Positions 23,401 through 35,320 of a stretch of 64,000 nt of DNA are shown piece by piece. The notes below the pieces were generated by a model. The model was not told where the DNA came from, did no database searches, and saw nothing but the letters and a program-made list of their open reading frames with translations. The stretch's first letter is position 1. Every line of letters starts with the position of its first letter. Position numbers and translations under genes: made by a program. The stretch is from the NCBI GenBank assembly GCA_014281115.1, contig JACONQ010000003.1, positions 4,464,001 to 4,528,000 on the forward strand. Direction: 5' to 3'. The DNA comes from Laburnicola sp. R22_1. Taxonomy: Eukaryota > Ascomycota > Dothideomycetes > Pleosporales > Didymosphaeriaceae.

Positions 23401-25200
23401 TATAAGCGGAGCTATGCTAGCAACGTTGTGACTTAGTTTCTGTGACGGTTCATTATTCTTCTAGTCTTAGGAGTGGAAGGTTAGCCTTTTGCTCCGACAG
23501 TTTCTCTATTAATTTAGCTCTAGTATGGCCTATCAAAACGTGTGCGTGAAGACTAAATAACGTGCGGTTAGGTAGTAGTGCAATAGAGGGTTTCTTATAG
23601 CTCCTTTTATTAGCAAGCGCTAGGAAAGGTCTGTTAGTGTAGTCCTCTAGTGGTGCCGGGGGAGACCGTTAGTCCACTAGAATATAGTGACTGCCTATAG
23701 GTTTAACTATTGCCTAGATAGGATTCTTAGTGCCATCCTTTGTGTACAGGCATTCACGCCCTAAGTTAAAGTAGATATCTTTTCCTCTAAGCCTTAAGAG
23801 CAACACTAGTAAGGTGATAAAGCCTAGACATAAGGCAACGTTCCTTAATATAGTCCTTATAGGTCCACCTAGTGTCTGGATTTTAATGTCGTATTTACCC
23901 CATACAGCGATTTCTACTAAGTCTTCTCTATAACTAATCCTTTCGCCTAGTATTACAGAACAAATCCATATAAACTTATTAGGCTTAGTCGCTAGCGTTA
24001 ATATAACCTATAGGTATAACGCGATCTCGCTTTGCCTTCTCTCTTGTTTGTATTTTGTTAAGCAGCTTAGCCTGTCTAGTAACCTTACTGTATCTTTAAA
24101 TGGCTTTAACGCAAGCTAGGTCGATTTTAAACCTAATTTCTTGCAGCCAGGTGCAGATGTATAGACAAGCTCCCTATTATGGGTTACCTAGGTGGGCGTC
24201 GCCTTTGCCACAAGAACAAGGCTTTCTTTGCGAACCACTAGCGATCTTAGTGTTAGTACGCTTCCTATTATTCTAAAGTCCTCCCACGTTGTTTAAAGGC
24301 GTTAAGCTACAGTTCTAATTTCTCGCATCTGTATAGTAAGGAGACTATACTCTATTAAGCGCGGCATAGGCGGTGCCTTATATGTTGCCCTTGTTTAAGC
24401 TATGTAAGTACGGCGTTGTTTAGTAGTGTTGAATAAGCGCCGCGACAGATACCTTGTTAGGTATACTTAGTGGTAGTGTAGGGACTGTAATAAGTTACTC
24501 TAGTGTAATAACAACGCCTGCGCGATTAATAACAGCTAGTATAGTGTAGACTGTTAAAGCTAGTAGGTTAAGTTCTGCGTTAATATATGCTAAACAGGCT
24601 TTGTAAACTTTCTTATTTATTATCGCTACAAACTCTAAATTAATAGCGTAAAAGACCTTAAGAAGATTAAGCTAGGGAGCGAAATCCTAGACAGCTGGAA
24701 CCTTCAGTTTAATAGCCTTGTTGAGATAAATTTGAAAGTTATTTATCTAGTCCTTAATTAACTAGCGACTAGGCGTGTACTTCTTCGCCTTGTTATATTA
24801 ATAGTCTGCTTCTTTTTATTTTATAACTATTGGTTTTAAGTAGTTCTTATAAAGGAACCTAATTTGTTCTGCGATAGTGTAGTCGGCAGGCATAGAAATT
24901 AGTATGTTGTCCCTTACTATACTCGTAATGTGGCTTTTAAGCTTGCTTAGCAATTTCTCGCGTTCTTATTTGCGCTTGTATTTCTCTTTCCACACTGCAA
25001 TGTTGAGGTTTTTATTAGAGTTGGATTTAACATCTTCTGGCACTGCAAGGTTTATAGTCTCTAGGTCGACGTATTTTAGAACGCGTAGTGTATGCGCGGT
25101 ACGTTTAAAAACTGTATACTATAGTTTAAAGTTGTCTATCCCTTTTAGTATGACTTTTTTGTTCTTTAGCGTTGCCATTATAACGCGTTTGCGATAACTT
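20430..25200 (-). pseudogene. Copia B gag-pol remnant
   Basis: Read on minus from about 25200 to 20430: gag, protease region, integrase (antisense open frame at 23131-23337 marks the same spot as in copy A), RT (box reads YMDN, about 21484-21500) and RNase H (about 21150-20600). Stops and frameshifts are abundant. The longest surviving minus frame in RT is 21543-21761. Confidence 0.85.
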
Positions 25201-25414
25201 TTTGCGTGTTTAGCCACTAGTGTGGGCTTTTTGTTGTGATTTGGAGTCTTATAGTGTTTTATATAGTAACTATAATTGTAGTTTTTGCAAATGACTTTTC
25301 GCGTTGTTGTTGTGAAAACTCTACTCTGGTCCGTGCGAGCGATAATGTGGCAGCAGGACTGACTAGTAAGGAGTTTTAGAGGGTGCGCAATAAGCGTCGT
25401 GCCAGGCTTATAAC

Positions 25415-25594
25415 TGTAAGATAGTGGAGATCACAGTAATTCATAGTAATATGGGTTGACTATGAGAAAAGAGGTGTGTCATTACTATGGAGGATCGAGG
25501 GCCTGAAGGTGTATGGGTGAGGCTAGGCATAAGGTTATTCCGGCCGAGGTCATGTGACTAAGGACCGACCATACAGCCATGCGGCAGTCTTACA
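25415..25594 (-). repeat. 5' LTR of Copia B
   Basis: TGTAAGATAG...GCAGTCTTACA, with inverted TGTAAG/CTTACA ends. It is closer to the unmutated state than the other LTR: most differences are TpA in the left copy. Confidence 0.95.
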
Positions 25595-25599
25595 AAGAA

Positions 25600-26660
25600 T
25601 AATAAGGTGTTTATTAATAAGCTACAAAGTAGTAAAAGTGTTATATAGATCTATAAGATCCTTCTAACTATTATTGCTATTATTGCTATTAAGTTAGCTT
25701 ATTTAGCGCGCGAGCGTAGATAGCTAATAATAGTAGTAGTAATAAGCTAGGTGTACTATATATAGTGTAAGTAAATCTTATATAGGTTAGAAGCTTATAA
25801 GATATAGATAGGGTATAAGTAAGTTTAAACTATTATTGCGTTATTAGGTAGTATTTAAGGTTAGTCTTTAATTAGAATTAGGTACTATATATAGTAGCAT
25901 ATAATAACCTTCTATCTTAACCTACTTTAACCTTAAACTAAAAAAAAGTTAAAAAGGTATTTGGCAAGCCAATATAAAAAACTTATAAGTTAGATTTTAA
26001 GAATAATAAGCTAAAGAATAATTATTATAATTGCTAGTCCTTTCTAAAGGGTATTTAAAATTTAGAATTATAAGAAAATAATAAATAGGATAGATTATAT
26101 ACTAGAACCTATAATAATATTAGTAATAGAACTAAGCTAAACGTTCTTAAATTTAGAATTTTTAAACTTATATTAGCCTATATATATAGTAGCGATATTA
26201 GAGATACCTACTAGTAGGTACTAATAACTATACTTAAGTAGTATATATAACTAAAGAATACAACACTATTTATAGCTACTATATTTAGGTGTTTAATATA
26301 TTAGCCTACTACTACTATAGCCTTAAGAAAGCTATTATATTTTTATATATATTTAGCTATATTATATAGGAGTGTGTAGTCTATTTATAAAAGTGTTAGT
26401 AGTAGAACTATAGTAAAAGTATAGAGCGCAGGAATTTAAAGCTTATTATATAGAAAAATTAGCTATATTAAGCTATAAGGGTAATAGTAAGTATAAAGTA
26501 GAAGTAGTAATAGCGTAGGCAAATATAATACTTAAAAAAAGGTAAAGTATAATATAAAGTTATAAAATAGCCTAGAAAAGAAGAATTATAGAGTAGGTGC
26601 GTTAGTTTTATAAGACCTAGCTTAATAGAACTAGGGACTACTGCTAGGGCCTTAGCGCTC
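25600..26660. other. AT-rich degenerate DNA without recognisable genes
   Basis: A strongly TA-dinucleotide-rich stretch up to a sharp change in base composition near 26660. No frame is open for long and no LTR or TIR was seen. It may be an old RIP-eroded transposon. Copia B inserted at its left edge. Confidence 0.6.
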
Positions 26661-26875
26661 TTAGGGTGGTAGTCTTACTTTTCGCGCTGCAAAACTGGCT
26701 CTCCCATGCGAGTTGTTTTACAGCTCAGCACCCTCGACCTGGGACCCAATCAGGACCCAGGGGCAGAGCTCCGCCACCGCCACGACAGCGCCTCAACGCC
26801 CCCCCTCTCGGTTATTCAAAAATATGGCAAACCCAAGGGAGTGTAGGTATCAAGAAGAGCCTCACTCTTGTCGGA

Positions 26876-28514
26876 ATGGTTGTTGTACCATTTGGCTTCT
26901 CCATTGGAGATTTCGTCACTGGAACCAAGCTTCTCATCGATGTTCTTAGCGCCTTCAAAGAGACCAGTGGCGCTTCCTCGAAATACGCCTCTGAGACCGT
27001 TTTCCTTCACAGCCTGACTTCGACCCTTCAGCACCTCGACGACTACGTCAAGCCCAGCCCACAGAATGCCCTCCCTTCTAGTATCTCAAGCCTGGTGGAT
27101 ACGGTTCGAGGCCCTCTGGATGACTTTAAAACCTTTCTGGACAAGCACGAAGCCTCATTGGGGAAGGCATCAACGAAGTCGAAGCTAGGCAAGGTCCCGA
27201 CGACGATCAATTACACCTTGAAGGATATATCTGGGAAAATCGAAAAACTTCGGCGACAAGCTGAGCAGCCCCTCCAAGCGATCAATTCACTGCTCTCGTT
27301 GCAACAAATGTAGGATTCTCTCGCTTTCGGCATTAGATCTGCAGAAAACTGACCAGTCAAGGAAATCGATCGAGGAGCTGGCGGGTCAACCGTGGCGACC
27401 CGAGCAATGTGCCCAGATAGTGGAAGCAATCAAAGTGGCAGATATCCCGACTGAACTGGATAAGCAGATCCAGGTACTCCAACGATCGGCATCCGAGCAC
27501 AACATCAGGCAGGATGAACAACTACATCGCATCAAAGACCTGCGCGCTAAGCTCGACGGCGGACTGGCAAGCCTTGCTCTCAGTCTCGAGAAAGTCAAAG
27601 ATGCGACGACGACTGACGTAGCTACAAAAGCCGACCAACGAGCTCAGCTCGACGCGTCGAAGGGTCTTCAATCCAGCCTTTCGCAGCTTTCGGCTGCTTT
27701 GGAGACTGGAACGAAGGAGATGAAAGAATCCATGAAAGTGCAGAAAGATATCATTCTTGTGATCAAGACATTTCTTGAGGAGAAAGGCGTTATTCAGGAA
27801 CGTGCGATAGCGGAGGCAGAGTTTTCATTCGATTTGAGTGACAAGAAAGTCGAAAGCTCGGCATGGCCATCAGCGACACTGCCCGCTGCGCAGCTGGCGA
27901 TCACGCTGCTGTCGACAATAGTGTCCAGTGTCACGGCAGTGTCGGTTGTCAAGCAAAGTCAAAACACACGAAAGCCAACGCCGATCTATGTATCCTCCAA
28001 GGTCCCCGACATTCCACGAACTATTAGCTCTACCACGTCAAATAGCACAATATCAAAGACTGAGATTCCATCCGAGCCCCCCTCGCAATCCAGGGCGTCG
28101 GCTTGGGTCTCGGACTTCTCGAGCTCAGCTGGATATGGCCAAGCACCATCGATCACACAATATACGAAGACCAAGACCTCGCGCACGTTCGGTACACGGT
28201 ATAACGCTGTGAGGGAAAGCTGTGAGGGTGCTAAAGAACGCAGTGACACACAATATACATCGACCCCAAAACCTACGCGTAGGGACTCCCCATCCACTCA
28301 TGTATCATTGGGGGGTTATAGCGGTGACACAGGCTGGAGCAAAAAGATCTCGAAGCTAGATGATAGTGATTCGGACTCTGGAGGATATTCTGGAGGGCAC
28401 TCCGGAGGTGGCGATCACTTAGGAGGATACTCGGGAGGCTACATTGGAGGTGTTGGTTCAGGAGGTTACTCAGGAGGCCACAGTACCAGTGAGACTGATT
28501 CCGGCAGCGACTGA
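26876..28514 (+). pseudogene. STAND/NLR-type fungal N-terminal domain protein with frame break
   Basis: ATG at 26876 starts GFSIGDFVTGTKLL, the opening typical of the 'fungal N-terminal' domain of STAND/NLR-like proteins, helical to about residue 145. The frame then hits TAG at 27311. Removing one base there (T at 27311) would join LLSLQQM directly to an open frame that runs to TGA at 28514, about 545 codons in all. No intron with good borders gives the right phase; a 46 bp one (27299-27344) has a poor donor. Further along are a coiled-coil-rich part (27430-27790), a hydrophobic segment (LAITLLSTIVSSVTAVSVV, about residue 340), a Ser/Thr-rich linker and a Gly-rich tail with three GGYSGG units. 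There is no NACHT or NB-ARC. Either a recent pseudogene or a sequence error. Base composition is normal, with no RIP. Confidence 0.65.
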
Positions 28515-28869
28515 CTTAAATACTAAGGCATCCTTAGCTGGCTTGTTAACTCCCCCAACGTATCCCCAGAGACCTTGGGGTTAGCAACGAGGCTTGGGAT
28601 CTCGTTAGAAGAAGCGCAAGCACAATTTCTTGTACAAGGGACTGTGTTATTCTGATTCTGTATGAGTTCTTTCTCTTAACTTAGAGCCTTTCGTTGCCTC
28701 AAGTAAATTATTTTAAACTATAGCCTATAAAACAATAGCTACTATAATCTAAATTAAATTTAAATTTTTTTTTTAATTTTTAATAATTATCTACTTTAGA
28801 GTAAAATAGGTTAGTGAGATGGCTATATAGCGCGGGGTCGATTTTTTTTTTGGGCGATTACATATCTAG
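28515..28869. other. Spacer between the N-domain gene and pogo element
   Basis: Probable 3' UTR to about 28690, then AT-rich sequence with A/T homopolymers (28765-28780). Nothing else was recognised. Confidence 0.5.
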
Positions 28870-28871
28870 TA

Positions 28872-30735
28872 ACGTGGTTCATTAGCGAGTGACCCACACC
28901 AGTGAGCGCGCCACCTTTGCCAAGACCCCACCAAACTATTTCATTTATTATTAGACTGCGTTGCAACACTACTTAAAAATATATACTAAGTTAATGCATC
29001 TAATTTAGATTCTTCCTCTTTAACTCCCTAGTAGGTTTGCGTATTATGTCTAGGTTGCCTGTAGATGCCACAACACTATTAAGTTAATGGCCCTATTGCA
29101 GCGCGACTAGTACCTAATAACTATTTACCCTTCTTCTGTCCACCAGCGTCCTTAGGAGTGGCTAGCTAAGATCCCTCTGCTACTATAAGTAATCCCTAAT
29201 ACTAGATATACCTCCTTTTACGCGATTTTCGCCTTGTAGTCTCCTTAATTGTCTTACAAAGGCCTGCAATTTCATCTAACACTAGTACCTAACTATACAT
29301 TGCACTTAGAGCGCCTTTTTTAAGCTTCTTAAGCACCTATATAGTTAAAGTTAGTGATAAATTAAAGTGATCTCTAATTCTCTTGCGAACTAGTGTTAAT
29401 TGCGCCTTAAATTCGCGTAGGTTACTTAGTGTTTTAGACTCCCAGGTGGTAGACTCTTTAATAGACAGACTAGGTGTACGGATGCGGATGTTAAGGTGCT
29501 GCAACACCTCCTCTAGATTTAATAGGACTAGCCTAGCACCGCAAAAACTACCCTTAATTGTCTCTGCAGAGAAAATCTTTAAAAACGCGGTTTTAAAGGC
29601 TAGAAGGAACTTAATCTTTATAATATAGGTTATTAGCCAACGCGCTAAGCCTAAGATCTTAGCACTATATGCCTTCTTTAGTAGGGAGAAACAGCCCACA
29701 TCTAATAGCTGCAGTAGGTATAACAAATATGGCGGCATATAGAGAGTAATAATCTTATATTCCTTATAGTAATCCTAAAACTTAATTAAGTTATAGCTCT
29801 TATAGCTATTAATAACTAGCAGCTAATAGATTCCTTTAGCGTGTCCCTTTATATGCGCGTTAAAGTGTTTTAACCACGCAATACTAAGCTTGTTGTTTAT
29901 CTAGCTATTCTTGCTAACAGCGATTACCTAATTGCCAGAAATTAACGTGTCTTTGTACTAGGTAGAGATATGACGCTTGCCGGCGTAGATAATAAAGGGA
30001 AGGATTGCCCATCTAACAGCGCAGATACCCTAGATTACCGTAATCTACTAGCGGTCGCCTGGCTGTATCAATTTGGGTTTCGCACGCCTCTCTAATACTG
30101 TAACCACAAGCTAAGACCCTATAACCCCTATTAGGAAGCCTAATTTATTAAAGTTGTAGGTGTCCTTATCTGTAATGCCGTACTTGACTTTAATGCCCTC
30201 CACAAGCTTGAACCACGCGTTTATAACCTTAGGATCTTCCTATTATGCCCTCTAGTTGTTGTATAACTAAGACTAACACGTTTTAACTTTATGTCTGCGC
30301 TTAATAAACCTGTCTGTCTAGTTAATGCTAATAGGTGGCTTTCCTCTCTATAAACGTAGTGAATTGGCCATTGTGCGGATTATAAGCTTTGTAGGAGGGA
30401 ATCTACGCGTGTCTAGCTTAATTATACGATCAACAAGCGCCTGCTTCTTAAGGAGAGTAAAATTCTTTAATTTAGGTGGGTTATCGCGTCGTGCAGTTGT
30501 TCTGTTGCGTCTTTAATTAAGCGTTCTGCGATTAATGTTATATAGCCCTGCTGCTGCTCGCTCTATAAGGTTTAGGTCTTATTTGATAGCTCTAATAGCA
30601 ATAAGTAACCAAGCTTTATTAGATGGCTTAGAAGACATGGTAGGTGGTTGTATTATGATGGTATTGTTGGTGATGGTGGGGTCTTGGCAAAGGTGGCGCG
30701 CTCACTGGTGTGGGTCACTCGCTGGTGAACCACGT
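28872..30735 (-). mobile_element. pogo/Fot1-type DNA transposon, copy 1
   Basis: 1864 bp with terminal inverted repeats of about 60 bp (outer ends ACGTGGTTCA..., inner part CCACCTTTGCCAAGACCCCACCA) and a TA duplication (28870-28871, 30736-30737). Both TIRs keep high GC while the interior is RIP-eroded. The transposase runs on minus. It is the same superfamily as the element at 51304-53154, but the TIR sequences differ, so it is a separate family. Confidence 0.92.
29337..30638 (-). pseudogene. pogo/Fot1 transposase, inactivated
   Basis: ATG at 30638 starts MSSKPSNKAW. Then come a psq-type helix-turn-helix (...AAAGLYNINRRTLN) and the start of a CENP-B-type HTH (...ALVDRI...LDTRRFPPT). The DDE region has the second acid changed to N (VINSYKSYN instead of the usual LDGHxSH form, about 29800-29830), while the third acid in LDVGCF is kept (about 29690-29702). 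The C-terminal 133 codons are open (29738-29337). The stops are all of RIP type. Expected full length is about 430 residues, as in Fot1-like proteins. Confidence 0.85.
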
Positions 30736-30801
30736 TAAGCTATTCCTATCACAAAAAGGTGCGCATGCTTATTGCAATGACGAAATCCAGTAAGTTAGTT
30801 C

Positions 30802-31963
30802 TTATACAATTCCATCGTCATTATGCAACTCATGTGGATCTACTCTCTGATCCTCCATGTTAATTGCGCTCCCCTTGTTTTCGGTACGCTCAACACTCCC
30901 GGAGGTCTCAGCCCCATTCCATATCTCCACATCCGAGCCAGTACCTAAGGTAGGCTCCCCAGTCGTGCTCTTATATGCCAAAGTCGCCAAATACCACACA
31001 GTACCCTGCTTTAACTTTACACCCAGATAATATAGACAGCTCGCCACCATGTTCTTCAGATATGGCGCGCAAGCCGCAATCATGCCCATGACCTCCTCAA
31101 TCCGTACAGTTAGCGTAATAATCATCACTTTCCGTAGGCTGTCGCCTGCCAAATCGTACCGATCCATGTATGCAATCTTGACTAACGCAGCTGCGCTGGC
31201 AAATAAGCCTAGGCTCATCAGACATCCGAGGAGGATCTTCTCGGAGCGCGATCGGTGGAGACCTCGGATGAGGTAGAGTAGCATAAAGGTGAATAGTAGG
31301 TCACATGAAGCGCCCAAGCCTACAGATTGAATGTGAGCGGCAAGTTGGGTAGGTCTTGGTGCTGACGACTTACTTGCATGCACGTATCCATATATTGCCA
31401 TTTGATAGACATTCCAGCATTTGGCGTCAGGAACGTAATCCCACATTGCACGAATGGGGCGGCACTGCAATAGTTGGCAGATGTTGACGCTCACCATTGA
31501 GGCAAATTGAGTAGCGATAGCTGCTCTCAGCAAGCTTTTCCAGATCCACGTATCTTTGAGTTTCAGCAGCATCAGGGCGACTGATATTCGAACGAGAGTC
31601 GCTGACCATAGTCCTACGATAACCACGCCGAACATGTAGCGGAACACCATGGTCTTGTTCTCGGCAGAGACGTAGTAGTTGTGACGGCCACATCCGTATC
31701 GAGAGGCTTGCCAAACGAGGGCGACTTCCGTTATAGAGATTGCCTGGGAGGGTTAGCCTCGCTCGAAATTTGCAGGACCGTTGTTATCTCATTCTTACCA
31801 CAGCCACCGAAATAGTGTAATCCTCAAGTGCTAAGTGCTTGAACCGAACGTACATGCGAAGGCTATAAATGGCCACCGCTACGCCAAACATGACAGTACA
31901 AGTTATATTGTACAAGGGCGCGATGTTCGTGTTCCCATCCGGAGGGGGTGTTAGGTTGGCCAT
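30802..31963 (-). CDS. SAT4/rhodopsin-type seven-helix membrane protein
   Basis: Exons on minus: 31963-31799, 31743-31374 and 31319-30802. Introns are 55 and 54 bp, both GTAAG...(C/T)AG. The second intron is in frame and stop-free, so an unspliced frame also exists, but splicing restores a clean helix junction (YVHAS-LGASC). Product is 350 aa: a short N-terminus with possible N-glycosylation sites (NLT, NIT), seven hydrophobic helices, LEDYTISVA after helix 1 (the acidic-aromatic motif of this family), Cys residues in the second and third external parts, and a hydrophilic C-tail of about 70 aa. Fungal members are plasma-membrane proteins of mostly unknown ligand. No sign of RIP. It stands alone between a pogo element and the AT-rich block. 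Confidence 0.85.
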
Positions 31964-32279
31964 GGTATGTTGAAAACTTTTTCGATTGCCAAAGCATCGG
32001 ATTGCTAGATTGGTAACATATCAAATCTGGACAAGAAAAGACTCTGGTGCAAGAGTCTCCTATTATACCCCTGTGACTGGCTAATGAATTCTGTGTCTAC
32101 TAGCCATGCGTGCGGCTGAACGATCAAAGTATATTTCATCGCTACCCATGCAAAAGATGAGGTCTTGGTGCATTTAGCGCAATACACGAGCCAGGTGGGT
32201 CGTAACTTTGAAATGTCTTACATAGGTGGGGGTTGTCCATTCTTTAGAACCTTCCTCCGAAGCTAGTAAGAGTGGGTCT
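31964..32279. other. Upstream region of the membrane-protein gene
   Basis: Normal base composition to about 32270, then an abrupt change to AT-rich DNA. Probably the promoter of the minus-strand gene at 30802-31963. No specific site was identified. Confidence 0.45.
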
Positions 32280-32642
32280 AACTGTCTAAGGAATCTATAA
32301 AAATTGCTTAGCTCTTCTTCTAACCCTAAAACTTAGCTAATTTAACTTTAGTAGCTTTTTATATAGCTAATTTAGCTATTCTAAAATACACACTCTTTTT
32401 AATTACTAAGTAGAAGGGTCTGCTTTTTATTATATTATTTAAGATAAAAACCTTTATTATTTTACTCCTAGTTTTAACAGAAATTTTAACTATAGATAAT
32501 ATATAGTAATGTAATAGTTTATTATTTATATTTCTTTATAGATAGTAGTACTAATTACCCTTAGGTTACTTTATATTATAGTTGCTATACGCACCTTTAT
32601 TATTTTCTTTTTCTATTCTTTTAAAGAACCTATATTATATTA

Positions 32643-32772
<130 letters not shown>

Positions 32773-32820
32773 ATATCTATATAGTATTATAAGTAGTAAA
32801 TAAGTAGAGATACTAATATA

Positions 32821-33003
32821 TTAAAGATCTTCGTCGTGTTAATATTCTAACTAAGGTCGAATCCGCACTATACACAGAGAGAAGTAAAATAGAAGGCACG
32901 AAAACCTAGCACATAGCACATAGTAGTAGTAATAAAATATACACAAAATAATAATAATTTTATTATTAACGTTTTGTATAGCGGTATTATTAATAGTAGT
33001 TAA
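32821..33003 (+). repeat. R3 repeat, copy 1
   Basis: Starts TTAAAGATCTTCGTCGTG, has CTATACACAGAGAGAAGTAAA in the middle and ends near TTAATAGTAGTTAA. It matches 34312-34495 with mostly transition differences. Size and spacing would suit a solo LTR, but no TG...CA ends are visible. Confidence 0.8.
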
Positions 33004-33261
33004 GATACTAGTATATATATCTTTTATTATTATTATTTTTAATAATAGTTAACTATATATAGTAATATAGAGTAAAATTATAATTATAGTTATTTTAACT
33101 TTTTTAATTACTAAGCAGGAGGCTATGCTTTTTTATTATACTATTTAAGATAAAAGCCTTTATTGTTCTATCTCTAGATAGATGAATTAATGCTATATAG
33201 TTATTATAAAAGTGCTTTATTAGCAAGTAAAGGTATTAAAGCTTTACTATATATATATTAT

Positions 33262-33360
33262 TAAATTATCTACTTAGGAGTAGAATAATAAAGGCTTTTA
33301 TCTTAAATAATATAAAAAAGCAGAGTCTCCTGCTTAGTAATTAAAAAGAGCATAAAAAGA
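33262..33360 (+). repeat. R1 repeat, half of an inverted pair
   Basis: Forward R1 copy. A reverse R1 copy lies at about 33100-33190, with about 70 bp between, so the pair could fold back. Confidence 0.75.
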
Positions 33361-33641
33361 TAATTACTTACTATATATATAGTAGCTATATATACTAAAC
33401 TATTATATAATTACTTATATAGTAGCCATAAGCTAACTTTTTAAACTAAATAATCTAGAAATTTATTTATACTTAGTATAGATTTAGTACGTTTTTAAAT
33501 ACTATATACTTATTTCTCTTAATATATCTATTAGTATTTAACTATATTATAGTATTACTACTTTATTAATATATACTCTTTATAGCTAAAGCATTATAAA
33601 CTTAAAGGTAAAACGTATTAAATTCTAAAGTAATTGTAATA

Positions 33642-33746
33642 TGTGGCGTTAACTTATCTATCTAGAGGTAGGACGACAAAGGCTTTTATCTTAAATAACA
33701 TAACAAAAAAAGCAGAGCCCCCTGCTTAGTAATTAAAAAGAGCCAT
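33642..33746 (+). repeat. R1 repeat, near full length
   Basis: TGTGGCGTTA at the start, AGAGCC at the end, with the AGCAGAGCCCCCTGCT core intact. Confidence 0.85.
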
Positions 33747-33830
33747 AATTCTAATATAGTAAAGAGAAAGTACGCGCGCTAAGCCTGCCAAGCTTACTTA
33801 GCTCGCTTAGCTTACTTATAACGCGGACCT

Positions 33831-33930
33831 CTTTTTTATTAATACTTTAAAACACTTTTCTATATTAATAATAATAGGAGAGATAACTACTATTATTATA
33901 ATATTTTTATTAGAAACCCCTTAGTTATAA
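33831..33930 (+). repeat. R2 repeat
   Basis: TTATTAATACTTTAAAACACTTTTC...ATATTTTTATTAGAAACCCC. It is preceded by a GC-rich CTAAGC/GCTTAG-containing segment (33770-33830) similar to that next to the R2 copy at 36289. Confidence 0.75.
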
Positions 33931-34311
33931 TAAAAAACTAAACTACTATAGTAAAGAGAAAAGAAAGTAGTAGAAGATATAGTAAGGTAGTATTATTAAG
34001 AAATAGTTAAATCTATAGTATAGACTTATAAAAAGCTAGTTAATAGTTTTACTAATAGTAATATATTATATATACTTATAGTATATAAGTATAAAATAGT
34101 TACTAATATATATAAATATAGTATACCTAACTAATATAATTAATATTATATAATAAGTTATATAACTAATAACTAAGTATTATATACGTTTTACTATAGC
34201 TAGCTAATATTCCTTATAGTAAAAATAGCTAAAAGAAATATATATATTTATATATATATTACTTCTAGATAGTTAATTTAATAATATATATAAAATACTT
34301 ATTATATTATT

Positions 34312-34495
34312 AAAGATCTTTATCGTGTAGAGATTCTAACCAAGGTCGAGTCTATACTATACACAGAGAGAAGTAAAATAGGAGGCACTATAACCTAGTA
34401 CCTAGCATATAGTAGTAGTAATAAAATATATATAAAATAATAATAATTTTGTTATTAGTATTCTGCATAATAGTATTGTTAATAGTAGTTAATAT
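34312..34495 (+). repeat. R3 repeat, copy 2
   Basis: Direct repeat of 32821-33003, about 1.5 kb apart, same orientation. Confidence 0.8.
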
Positions 34496-35224
34496 ATAGT
34501 TTACTATCTAGTATAACTAAGTTATATATTATCTTAACTAGTAAACTATTAGAGAGCTATAGTAGAGCTACGCAAAGTTACAACTATAGTTTGCTATATA
34601 TATATTATATAAGTCTGTCTTTTATAATATCTATAATATCTAAAAATTCTTTTTCTTTAATACACTCAACACTAAGTCTTTTAAATCTAACTCTTTAATA
34701 TATATAGCGAGCTAGCTTTCTAGCGTCCTAAGATTAAGTTGTCTAATACCTATAGTTAGATAGCTGCTAGAGAATTTAAAACTAGCATAGATAACTAGCT
34801 AGGCAATATTAGCTATCTAGCCTACCTACTGTAAGATATAGTTAAGGCAGGCCTACTAGAGGACTAGATTAATTATACTATCCTAGAGATTATAACTAAT
34901 AATCTATTTAGGCCATATACTATCTTTACACGACTTCGAATTCTTAAGTAACTTAATATATTATATTACCTTAATCTCTTTAGAAGTAGAAAAATAAAGA
35001 CTTTTATCTTAATTAATACAATATAAAAAGTAGAGCCCTTTACTTAGTAATTAAAAAAAAGTGTAAAAATATAATTATATACTTTCTATAGTGTATTAAA
35101 TTAATCTACCTAGAAGTAGAATAATAAAGTCTTTTATCTTAAATAATATAATATATAAAATTAAATTATCTATCTAAAAGTAGAATAATAAAGGCTTTAA
35201 TTTTAAATAATATAAAAAGAAGCT

Positions 35225-35320
35225 TTGTTAATGCCTTAAAACGCTTTTTAGTATATACAACAGCAGGAGAGATATCTATTATTATTGTAATATTTTTATT
35301 AGAAATCCCTTAGTCGCAAA
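35225..35320 (+). repeat. R2 repeat
   Basis: Same orientation as 33831. Fragments of R1 lie on both sides (35165-35220 and 35336-35380), consistent with R2 having split an R1 copy or the reverse. Confidence 0.7.

Larger units (their letters stand above)
19061..25594 (-). mobile_element. Copia element B, full length
   Basis: 6534 bp, flanked by AAGAA duplications (19056-19060, 25595-25599), with two 180 bp LTRs and a polypurine tract (AAAGGGGGTG on minus) next to the left LTR. Coding is on minus. It is heavily RIP-mutated. It is the reference copy for element A. Its 3' non-coding part (19241-20430) holds four copies of a roughly 35 bp motif, AGACTAGAGGGGCGCGTGGC-like, at about 19481, 19523, 20245 and 20291. 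Confidence 0.95.

Noticed and set aside
27986..28297. Minus-strand ORF inside the STAND-type N-domain gene
   Set aside because: Shadow of the coding frame; no family features.
31320..31373. Reading the membrane-protein gene without its second intron
   Set aside because: The 54 bp segment is in frame, but it has GTAAGT and TAG borders and inserts a hydrophilic piece between two hydrophobic helices. Splicing is preferred.
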